A stretch of DNA of 11,066 nt from Parcubacteria group bacterium GW2011_GWA1_47_8 (GTDB lineage: Bacteria; Patescibacteriota; Minisyncoccia; Phycocordibacterales; UBA1550): positions 1-11,066 of the forward strand of contig LCOP01000033.1 in assembly GCA_000996605.1 (NCBI GenBank), read 5' to 3'. Both the position numbers and the translations under genes were made by a program. The first letter of the stretch is position 1. Each line of letters opens with the position of its first letter. Under the pieces are notes generated by a model. It was given only the letters and a program-made list of their open reading frames with translations, did no database searches and was not told the origin of the DNA. This document shows positions 1-4,945 of the stretch, one piece after another.

Positions 1-15
1 ATATCTGCTTTTTTG

Positions 16-35
16 TTTCCATATTCATATGGAAA
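16..35. repeat. 20-bp near-perfect palindrome, operator-like
   Basis: Two 9-bp arms (TTTCCATAT and ATATGGAAA) are exact reverse complements separated by TC. The site lies about 165 bp before the diguanylate cyclase start. The symmetry suggests a dimeric regulator site, but it could equally belong to a gene off the left edge. The 2-nt spacer makes an RNA hairpin unlikely. Confidence 0.45.
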
Positions 36-66
36 TACGGTAACCCAATTGTGGCCTATTCGGGTA

Positions 67-79
67 TGTTACGGTAACA
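67..79. repeat. 13-bp palindrome TGTTAC-G-GTAACA
   Basis: Perfect 6-bp arms surround a single central G. The nonamer TACGGTAAC within it also occurs at 36-44, directly after the first palindrome, so the motif appears twice 34 bp apart. This resembles a pair of regulator half-sites upstream of the candidate promoter at 104-133. No regulator can be named. Confidence 0.35.
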
Positions 80-103
80 GTTTTTGTGGCATATAACGGG
101 ATA

Positions 104-133
104 TTGACATTTTTATATATATTGTGTTATTGT
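104..133 (+). promoter_or_regulatory. candidate sigma70-type promoter of the diguanylate cyclase
   Basis: A perfect TTGACA (104-109) is followed after 18 bp by TATTGT (128-133), preceded by an extended -10 TGT. Transcription would start near 140 and give a leader of about 60 nt. The -10 matches consensus at only 4 of 6 bases, so this is a candidate read by eye. Confidence 0.4.
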
Positions 134-199
134 TGTATGCAGGGTAATTGTTGTATATGGGGCAATGGGGCAACTTTTGATTATTTGAAAGGAGTTCCG

Positions 200-778
200 A
201 TGAAGATGAAGAAGAGGTTATCTAAGAAGAGTCCGCAAAAGAAAAGTCTAATCGAGGAACTCTCGCGACTTAGACGAGAGAAAGAGGAATGGGAGGCCGA
301 GAGGGAACGGCTTATAAAGGAAGCTACGATAGATCCTCTCACGGGGATAGCCAGCCGCAGGGCGTTTGAAGTCGCGGCGAGGAGGGAATTTTCCCGTGCG
401 GATCGCACCAAAGAACCGGTTGGGATGTTGTTTTTGGATCTGGATAATTTCAAACCAATCAACGACACCTATGGTCACGATAAGGGAGACGCGATATTAC
501 GCAAGGTCGCAAGTGTCCTTTCTCAATCAGTAAGAGAAGGAGATCTTGTCGCTCGCGTAGGAGGTGACGAGTTTGCTGTCCTCTTGCCCAATCACGGCGT
601 TGAGGCAGTAATGATGTTTCGCGCGCGCCTGTGCGGTTGTCTTGAAAACAAAAATGATTTACCTTGCATAAGCATCGGAGCGGCATCAACAGCGTCTTGC
701 CAGTCAATGACTTTTGAGGAATTATACAAATTGGCAGACGCCGAAATGTATAAAGACAAAGAATCAAAGAAATTGTAG
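200..778 (+). CDS. diguanylate cyclase (GGDEF domain protein)
   Basis: A 192-residue soluble protein expected to condense two GTP into the second messenger c-di-GMP. Residues 1-44 are highly charged (K/R/E-rich, no membrane segment) and probably form a short coiled-coil helix leading into the GGDEF domain (about 44-190). Visible family motifs are DPLTGI (45-50), the metal/GTP region D80-L-D82-N-F-K-P-I-N-D-T-Y-G-H, the signature GGDEF (121-125), and LADAEMYKDK near the end. RxxD (R112-E-G-D115) lies five residues before GGDEF, the usual inhibitory-site position, so product feedback inhibition is likely retained. The ATG at 200 is chosen because AAAGGAG (188-194) lies 5 nt before it. An in-frame GTG at 86 would add 38 Cys-rich residues unlike the family. 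There is no sensor domain, so the input signal is unknown. A terminator follows directly, so the gene is probably monocistronic. Confidence 0.92.
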   Translation: MKMKKRLSKKSPQKKSLIEELSRLRREKEEWEAERERLIKEATIDPLTGIASRRAFEVAARREFSRADRTKEPVGMLFLDLDNFKPINDTYGHDKGDAILRKVASVLSQSVREGDLVARVGGDEFAVLLPNHGVEAVMMFRARLCGCLENKNDLPCISIGAASTASCQSMTFEELYKLADAEMYKDKESKKL

Positions 779-786
779 TTGCGTTA

Positions 787-820
787 GGGTTGTCGATGTT
801 CCGACAACCCCCTTTTTTTT
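787..820 (+). terminator. intrinsic terminator after the diguanylate cyclase
   Basis: GGGTTGTCG (787-795) pairs perfectly with CGACAACCC (802-810) around a 6-nt loop. CC and eight T follow. It begins 8 nt after the stop codon. Confidence 0.93.
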
Positions 821-835
821 CTGCACGAATTATAG

Positions 836-841
836 TAGAAT
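836..841 (+). promoter_or_regulatory. -10-like box before the 65-aa membrane protein
   Basis: TAGAAT lies 8 nt before the ATG at 850; an alternative TATAGT is at 831-836. Neither has a convincing -35. Transcription would start near 848, leaving almost no leader, in line with the absence of a ribosome binding site. Confidence 0.35.
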
Positions 842-849
842 ATTTTTAT

Positions 850-1047
850 ATGGAACAAGAAATTTTAGCGCGCCTTGCCGCGCAAGAGGTGCTTTTACAA
901 AAAGTGTATATTTCGGCGGAAAAAACCCGCAAGTATTTTTTATGGACAATGATTGGGACGATTGTTGTTGTAGTACTCCCGCTCGTCGGGCTTATGTTTG
1001 TCATCCCTTCGTTTCTGAGTTCCTATAGCTCGATGCTCAGCATATAA
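850..1047 (+). CDS. small single-pass membrane protein, unknown function
   Basis: A 65-residue protein. Residues 1-28 form a charged, probably helical cytoplasmic segment (MEQEILARLAAQ, then SAEKTRK). Residues 29-53 are strongly hydrophobic (FLWTMIGTIVVVVLPLVGLMF) and form one membrane helix, followed by a short Ser-rich tail. There is no recognisable enzymatic motif, and I cannot assign a function. Its stop codon (1045-1047) is one base before the rmuC ATG, so the two are almost certainly co-transcribed and translationally coupled. RmuC also starts with a membrane anchor, so a membrane-proximal partnership is possible but is inference only. The ATG at 850 is preferred over upstream in-frame alternatives because those would run through the terminator hairpin. 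Confidence 0.78.
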   Translation: MEQEILARLAAQEVLLQKVYISAEKTRKYFLWTMIGTIVVVVLPLVGLMFVIPSFLSSYSSMLSI

Positions 1048-1048
1048 T

Positions 1049-2167
1049 ATGTCTCCCCTCGTCCTCATTCTCCTCGGCCTAGTCATCGGCGCCCTTGTGG
1101 CGGTTGTTGTCGTTGCCTATTTGAAAAAAAGTTCCACGCAGGCTCCCGCAGGTGATACGCAAAACGACGCGCTCCTGCTTATTCAAAATCAGATCAATAA
1201 TTTTCAATCGCAGATTGGGGAATTTATGAAAGTCGTTGATTCCAAGATGGGGGAGTCAAATAAGGAGATGCAGAAATCCGTCCATACTCAATTTAGCGAA
1301 TCACAAAAGCTTATACGAGAGATCAATCAACAAGTCGAGCGTAATCTTCTGAATGTCGCCAAAGAAATGACCGCGGCAAACGAAACATCAAAGCAGGTGC
1401 TCGGTATCACCGACCAGCTACAGAACCTTGAGAAAGTTCTCAAACACCAGAAACAGCGGGGGAACCTCGGTGAAGCGGCGCTTGAGCTTATTCTCTCAAA
1501 CATCCTTCCTCCGACCGCCTACAAACTGCAACACCAATTCAAGAACGGCGATGCTGTGGATGCGGTCATTTTGACCAAGGACGGTATGATTCCCGTCGAC
1601 GCAAAATTCTCCCTCGACAACTATAATCGCATCATCAATGAAACAGACGAGAACCGCAAAGAAGAACTCGAGAAGGATTTCCGTAATGATCTGAAAAAGC
1701 GCATCGACGAAACCGCAAAATATATACGGGTAAGCGAGGGGACACTGCCTTTTGCATTTATGTTCATTCCTGCTGAGGGTATCTACTACGACCTCCTCAT
1801 CAACGAAGTTGGTGCGGTCAAGGTAAACACACGCAATCTCATCGACTATGCTTCGAACGAAAAGAAAGTGATCATCGTGTCACCGACAACATTTGCGGCA
1901 TATTTGCAATCGGTCCTGTACGGTTTCCGCGCATTCAAGATAGAGGAATCTGCACAGCTCATCATTGGGCGCGTGGAGGAACTCCGCAAGCACCTCATTG
2001 CCTACGAAGAATACATGAAGAAGCTCGGCAATGCGCTCGGAACAACCGTCAACCACTACACAGCGGCATACAAAGAATTAAAGAAGGTTGATAAAGACGT
2101 GGTAAAGATCACCGGCGAAACGGCGGGGATTGACCCACTACTTGTGGATAAACCGGTGCTTGATTAG
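1049..2167 (+). CDS. rmuC: RmuC family DNA recombination protein
   Basis: A 372-residue protein with the usual RmuC layout. An N-terminal membrane anchor (about 4-25) is followed by a long Gln/Glu/Lys-rich coiled coil (about 40-135) and the RmuC nuclease-like core from about 137. Visible signatures are RGNLGE (137-142), a PD-(D/E)XK-type core with D171 and D184-A-K186 (in IPVDAKFSLDNY), and FIPAEGIYYDLL (239-250). In E. coli RmuC limits inversion at short inverted repeats; the family is regarded as restriction-nuclease-like, but its exact reaction is unsettled. That is notable in a window rich in inverted repeats, though no link is shown. No ribosome binding site is seen. The start sits 1 nt after the upstream stop, so translation probably depends on re-initiation. 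The C-terminus ends in a non-conserved acidic tail. Confidence 0.93.
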   Translation: MSPLVLILLGLVIGALVAVVVVAYLKKSSTQAPAGDTQNDALLLIQNQINNFQSQIGEFMKVVDSKMGESNKEMQKSVHTQFSESQKLIREINQQVERNLLNVAKEMTAANETSKQVLGITDQLQNLEKVLKHQKQRGNLGEAALELILSNILPPTAYKLQHQFKNGDAVDAVILTKDGMIPVDAKFSLDNYNRIINETDENRKEELEKDFRNDLKKRIDETAKYIRVSEGTLPFAFMFIPAEGIYYDLLINEVGAVKVNTRNLIDYASNEKKVIIVSPTTFAAYLQSVLYGFRAFKIEESAQLIIGRVEELRKHLIAYEEYMKKLGNALGTTVNHYTAAYKELKKVDKDVVKITGETAGIDPLLVDKPVLD

Positions 2168-2171
2168 AAAT

Positions 2172-2199
2172 TAAAAAACCGGAAGCAGAGAACTTCCGG
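2172..2199 (-). terminator. terminator-like hairpin facing the minus strand
   Basis: CCGGAAG (2179-2185) and CTTCCGG (2193-2199) form a 7-bp stem with a 7-nt loop. Read on the minus strand the stem is followed by TTTTTTAATTT, as in an intrinsic terminator. On the plus strand no T-run follows, so it would stop rmuC transcripts poorly. No minus-strand gene lies nearby, so the orientation is odd. Confidence 0.5.
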
Positions 2200-2293
2200 G
2201 TGAGTCAGCCGAGATGGAGATGGCAACTCAAGGTGTAATTTCAAAATAACAAACAGAACTTGAGATGTCAATACACCGACGAAGACGGGGGTC

Positions 2294-2321
2294 TTGCATT
2301 TTCTTTTATTTTATGTAGAAT
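2294..2321 (+). promoter_or_regulatory. candidate rplU promoter
   Basis: TTGCAT (2294-2299) and TAGAAT (2316-2321) are 16 bp apart. Start of transcription near 2328 would leave only about 4 nt before the ATG. A small stem AAGAC-GGGG-GTCTT just upstream touches the -35 box. The rest of 2168-2293 holds only the hairpin at 2172-2199 and weak complementary segments. Confidence 0.5.
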
Positions 2322-2331
2322 AGTGGATATT

Positions 2332-2649
2332 ATGAATTTTGCAGTAATCCAAACAGGGGGCAAGCAATACAAGGTCGCCCCGGGTGAGACTCTCACGATT
2401 GAGAAACTTCCGGGTGAACTCAAGAAAGGAGATAAGGTCATCTTTGACCAAGTACTCCTCGTAAATGACGGGACAAAGACTCTCGTAGGCGCTCCGTTCG
2501 TACCCGGCGCAACGGTAGAGGCTTCCTTCGAAGAGACAGGCAGGGGCAAGAAAATCGTGGTCATCCATTTCAAGCAAAAGAGTCGCTATTTCAAAAAAAA
2601 CGGCCACCGCCAACCTTTCACAAAAGTAAAAGTAGCCGCGATCAAGTAA
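2332..2649 (+). CDS. rplU: 50S ribosomal protein bL21
   Basis: A 105-residue protein, matching the usual bL21 length (about 100-105). It has the N-terminal signature FAVIQTGGKQYKV (3-15), the central KKGDKVIFDQVLLV segment (31-44) and the C-terminal rRNA-binding motif KSRYFKKNGHRQPFTKVKV (83-101). It binds 23S rRNA in the large subunit. The ATG at 2332 is chosen because the protein then starts exactly as the family does; a longer in-frame ORF from 2260 would read through the promoter. No Shine-Dalgarno is seen, and the -10 box ends 10 nt upstream, suggesting leaderless or nearly leaderless translation. In most bacteria rplU is followed by rpmA (bL27); here a CapA-like gene follows, so the usual operon is broken up. 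Confidence 0.96.
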   Translation: MNFAVIQTGGKQYKVAPGETLTIEKLPGELKKGDKVIFDQVLLVNDGTKTLVGAPFVPGATVEASFEETGRGKKIVVIHFKQKSRYFKKNGHRQPFTKVKVAAIK

Positions 2650-2664
2650 CTGCAGAAATTTCTA

Positions 2665-2693
2665 CAAAAAACCGGATTCACCCCTGTTTTTTT
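2665..2693 (+). terminator. weak intrinsic terminator after rplU
   Basis: AAAAAACCGG pairs with CCTGTTTTTT across a 7-nt loop with one mismatch, and a T-run forms the 3' arm. The stem is mostly A-T, so efficiency is doubtful. Confidence 0.4.
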
Positions 2694-2723
2694 ACTCACG
2701 TATCTTTTTTGTCTTTAGGCAGG

Positions 2724-2729
2724 TAAAAT
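2724..2729 (+). promoter_or_regulatory. -10-like box before the CapA-like gene
   Basis: TAAAAT ends 6 nt before the ATG at 2736, so transcription would start at or next to the start codon. TATAGT at 2729-2734 is an alternative. No good -35 is present at the right distance. Confidence 0.35.
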
Positions 2730-2735
2730 ATAGTC

Positions 2736-3761
2736 ATGAAATATTTAGTCTGGATGACGGGATTTTTCGCCGCTTCTAGCGTACTCGCGTGGGGTGCGTT
2801 GTATGTGCCACCACCGATCCCGATCAAAATAGAGCACATAGAGGCAAGAACACCTGCCATATCCGATGAACTCCCGAAGGAAACAACCTTGCTCTTCGGC
2901 GGTGACCTCATGCTCTCGCGCGGAATCGGCAACATCATGCAGAAGAGACGTGATTTTGTTTATCCTTTTTATCAAGTTAAAAAATTAATGGAGGGGGCAG
3001 ACCTCGCCATCGTAAATCTCGAGGGACCAATTTCTTCGCGCGGGAAAAATGTAGGCAGTATTTATTCGTTCCGCGCTGACCCGCGCGCAATCGAGGGGCT
3101 TACTTTTGCGGGTATCGACCTCGTGTCGCTCGCCAATAATCATTCGGGAGATTACGGACCCGATGCGCTTTCTGAAACGCTTGAGCTTTTGCGTACGGCG
3201 GGGGTCAGAGCGGTTGGTGCGGGGATAAATATGACAGAGGCACAAGCGCCAGTCTTTTTTGAGATAAATGGTTTAAAGATTGCTTTTCTCGGAGCGACGC
3301 CACTTGCACCGACATGGCTAACACGCACAACATCCACCCCCGCGGTTGCACCCCTTGATGAAAAAGCGATCATTGAGCAAATCGTATCAGCGCGCACGCA
3401 AGGCGCTGACATCGTAGGGATACTCCTTCATTTTGGAAACGAATACGCAACAAAACACTCGCTGTCTCAAGAGCAAACCACGCACCGTCTTATCGATGCG
3501 GGGGCAACGATGGTCATCGGGCATCATCCGCATGTCGTACAGGAAGTCGAACACTACCACGGGGGAGTAATCGCGTACAGCCTTGGGAATTTTGTCTTCG
3601 ACCAAAACTTTTCAGAAGACACGCATCACGGGCTTTTGCTCAAGGTAACCTTGCGCGGAAAGAATATCGATACCATCCAAGAGATCCCCGTTTATTTTTC
3701 AAAAGACTACCAGCCGTTTCTTGAGAAGATAGCAACAACGACGAGCTCGATTGTGATTTGA
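2736..3761 (+). CDS. CapA/PgsA-family metallophosphatase-like protein
   Basis: A 341-residue protein of the CapA family (calcineurin-like metallophosphatase fold; the namesake acts in poly-gamma-glutamate capsule synthesis or export). Residues 1-22 form a hydrophobic signal or anchor segment, placing the domain outside the membrane. Family motifs in order are LLFGGDLMLSRGI with D57, NLEGPIS with E96, LANNHSGDYG with N134-N135-H136, ILLHFGNEY with H232, IGHHPHVVQ with H263/H264/H266, and SLGNFVFDQ. All expected metal-binding positions appear intact. No pgsB/pgsC-type partner is present, so a poly-glutamate role is not supported by context; a general phosphoesterase role at the envelope is equally possible. 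There is no Shine-Dalgarno, and a -10-like box sits 6 nt before the ATG. The stop codon lies inside the -35 box of the next gene. Confidence 0.88.
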   Translation: MKYLVWMTGFFAASSVLAWGALYVPPPIPIKIEHIEARTPAISDELPKETTLLFGGDLMLSRGIGNIMQKRRDFVYPFYQVKKLMEGADLAIVNLEGPISSRGKNVGSIYSFRADPRAIEGLTFAGIDLVSLANNHSGDYGPDALSETLELLRTAGVRAVGAGINMTEAQAPVFFEINGLKIAFLGATPLAPTWLTRTTSTPAVAPLDEKAIIEQIVSARTQGADIVGILLHFGNEYATKHSLSQEQTTHRLIDAGATMVIGHHPHVVQEVEHYHGGVIAYSLGNFVFDQNFSEDTHHGLLLKVTLRGKNIDTIQEIPVYFSKDYQPFLEKIATTTSSIVI

Positions 3762-3786
3762 CATAGGTGTATAAAAATGCTTAAAT
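3758..3786 (+). promoter_or_regulatory. candidate promoter of the 102-aa membrane protein
   Basis: A perfect TTGACA (3758-3763), overlapping the upstream stop codon, is followed after 17 bp by TTAAAT (3781-3786). Transcription would start near 3793, giving a leader of about 65 nt. Confidence 0.5.
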
Positions 3787-3822
3787 TATTTTAGGTGTTG
3801 AAATGAGCATTTTTGAAAAATG
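3773..3822. repeat. cluster of inverted AAAAATG / CATTTTT half-sites
   Basis: AAAAATGCT (3773-3781) is the exact reverse complement of AGCATTTTT (3806-3814). The latter overlaps a second inverted repeat, CATTTTT-G-AAAAATG (3808-3822). The three half-sites span the -10 box and the early leader, fitting an operator. Because the first arm lies upstream of the predicted transcript start, an RNA stem is less likely. Confidence 0.35.
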
Positions 3823-3857
3823 TCTTTTTATTCTTGAACTTTAAGAGGAACGCGACC

Positions 3858-4166
3858 ATGACAAACAAGCTAATAGTCTGGTTATTTTTGTCAGTAATCA
3901 ATATCGGTACTGTGCTTTCAAGTAGCGGAGGAGAATTCCTCACTTTTGCCGCAAACTATCTTTTTTCCATGGACGGGGGTGGTCTTGGACCGACGTCTTT
4001 GGTGATAGGGAAACTTTTTGTTGGAACAGTTACAGTTTTCACATTACTCAATCTTGAGCTTATGTTCATACGATGGATGACCAAAGATTCTGATTTTTTC
4101 CCAACGTCGGAAAGGCGAACTTCTGAAGAAATGAAGTTTCGGAGTAGTAAAGGATATAATCCTTAG
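3858..4166 (+). CDS. small membrane protein, unknown function
   Basis: A 102-residue protein with two predicted membrane helices: about 4-21 (KLIVWLFLSVINIGTVL) and about 47-72 (SLVIGKLFVGTVTVFTLLNLELMF). A Gly-rich linker (DGGGLGP, 39-45) lies between them, and a hydrophilic charged tail spans 75-102. No known domain is recognised. The ATG at 3858 is preferred to an in-frame TTG at 3813 because AAGAGGAA (3843-3850) offers a ribosome binding site and the hydrophobic helix then starts at the N-terminus. It has its own promoter and a strong terminator, so it is probably a single-gene unit. With the diguanylate cyclase it is one of only two genes here with a clear Shine-Dalgarno. Confidence 0.65.
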   Translation: MTNKLIVWLFLSVINIGTVLSSSGGEFLTFAANYLFSMDGGGLGPTSLVIGKLFVGTVTVFTLLNLELMFIRWMTKDSDFFPTSERRTSEEMKFRSSKGYNP

Positions 4167-4189
4167 GTGATCGGAAGTGATTGCAATAC

Positions 4190-4227
4190 GGCGTATCGAC
4201 TGCAAAGCCGATACGCCTTTTATTTTT
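4190..4227 (+). terminator. intrinsic terminator after the 102-aa membrane protein
   Basis: GGCGTATCG (4190-4198) pairs perfectly with CGATACGCC (4209-4217) around a 10-nt loop, followed by TTTTATTTTT. It works for the plus strand only; the minus strand has no T-run after the stem. Confidence 0.92.
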
Positions 4228-4242
4228 AGCTACCACCACAAC

Positions 4243-4286
4243 AACTATCCCAAAGTTCAAGTCATGACTTGAACTTTGGGATAGTT
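4243..4286. repeat. perfect 44-bp palindrome between convergent genes
   Basis: Twenty-two bases starting AACTATCCC are mirrored exactly as their reverse complement, ending GGGATAGTT, with the centre at 4264/4265 (GTCA|TGAC). There is no spacer and no mismatch. It lies between the plus-strand terminator and the 3' end of recR. Neither side has a T-run, so it is not an ordinary intrinsic terminator, though a 20-bp RNA stem with a CATG loop could end or process recR transcripts. Confidence 0.9.
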
Positions 4287-4335
4287 AAGAATGCCAAAAG
4301 ATGTAACTTGAAAATACAGAGAGACGCGGAAAAAC

Positions 4336-4809
4336 CTACCCCCTATTCTTAAGTGCGTTTTTGTTTGCAGAGAGGGCGAGGACGACCTCCGTAAGGCCTT
4401 CGCTGGTACCTTGTCCGATACGGGCGACAAGCTCGCGAATACGAATCTTTGAGGCAGGGTCATTCTCGAGGACGGGGATTGTACCGCCGAGCACGAAATA
4501 ACGCCCCGCATAACTGCCACTCCGACGCACCGTATCCATATCGGTATCTTTTTCCACCACAAGGAGGATAGAGGAATCCGCATCGCTCGTGCATGCATCA
4601 CACTGTGTTTGGGTACCTCGGCGCTCATAGTATCGGAAACATGAAGCACATTGTCCGATATTTTTTTTGAGTTCGGAAAGCTCGTGGGCAAATGTTTCCA
4701 CAAAGCGTGTGTCCTGCGCCAAAAGAAAGTAGACAAAGCGTTTCGCTTGTCGTGTCCCAATACCGGGGAATTTCATAAAAAGTTGTGTCAGAGTTTCGAT
4801 TGAGCTCAT
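4336..4809 (-). CDS. recR: recombination protein RecR, C-terminally short
   Basis: RecR acts with RecF/RecO in loading RecA at gaps. This copy has 157 residues against about 195-200 for the family. The N-terminal helix-hairpin-helix is present (FPGIGTRQAKRFVYFLL, 14-30). So are the four zinc-finger cysteines (C54, C57, C70, C73) and the first part of the Toprim domain (LLVVEKDTDMDTVRRSG, then YFVLGGTIPVLEN). The protein stops after EVVLALSANKNALKNRG. The segment that normally follows (EGExTAxY, then the LAHGxPxGxELEYxD region) is missing. I looked past the stop and in the other frames and saw no displaced remainder. The gene may be a shortened working form or a decaying one. Its start codon touches the inverted-repeat element at 4809-4925. 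It lies downstream of dnaB on the same strand, 136 bp away, and is probably co-transcribed with it. Confidence 0.85.
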   Translation of the reverse strand: MSSIETLTQLFMKFPGIGTRQAKRFVYFLLAQDTRFVETFAHELSELKKNIGQCASCFRYYERRGTQTQCDACTSDADSSILLVVEKDTDMDTVRRSGSYAGRYFVLGGTIPVLENDPASKIRIRELVARIGQGTSEGLTEVVLALSANKNALKNRG

Positions 4810-4925
4810 CCCGTTAGAGACAGGGGATAAATCCCCGCGTCTAATTATCCTATTAAACGATTAACCATACTCATTCGATATCTTACCATATTACCAAAAA
4901 CATAACGCCCGAGTCTCTAACGGGA
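4809..4925. mobile_element. 117-bp MITE-like element with 13-bp terminal inverted repeats
   Basis: TCCCGTTAGAGAC (4809-4821) and GTCTCTAACGGGA (4913-4925) are exact inverted copies. CTCA occurs immediately outside both ends (4805-4808 and 4926-4929), as a 4-bp target duplication would. The interior is AT-rich, with no ORF, and carries a hairpin GGGGAT-AA-ATCCCC (4823-4836). On the minus strand a possible -10 GATAAT lies at 4849-4844, so the element may supply the recR leader and promoter. The recR ATG shares base 4809. A further copy of the terminal motif occurs at 10926-10937. The mobile origin is inference; a structured leader RNA is the main alternative. Confidence 0.5.
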
Positions 4926-4945
4926 CTCATATATGTAAATTTTTA

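Noticed and set aside
86..199. N-terminal extension of the diguanylate cyclase from a GTG at 86
   Set aside because: The extra 38 residues are Cys-rich and unlike the family, cover the promoter candidate, and have no ribosome binding site, whereas the ATG at 200 has AAAGGAG at the right distance.
1043..1048. Perfect TATAAT directly before the rmuC ATG as a promoter
   Set aside because: It touches the start codon, so transcription would begin inside the gene. It is explained by the stop codon of the preceding ORF and the coupled start.
4257..4760. 167-residue minus-strand ORF overlapping recR as a hidden RecR C-terminus
   Set aside because: It reads recR in a different frame, and its end shows none of the missing RecR motifs, so it is a shadow frame and not a frameshifted remainder.
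4809..4925. CRISPR-like repeat unit
   Set aside because: The motif occurs as one inverted pair and one distant copy, with no regular direct repeats or spacers and no cas genes.
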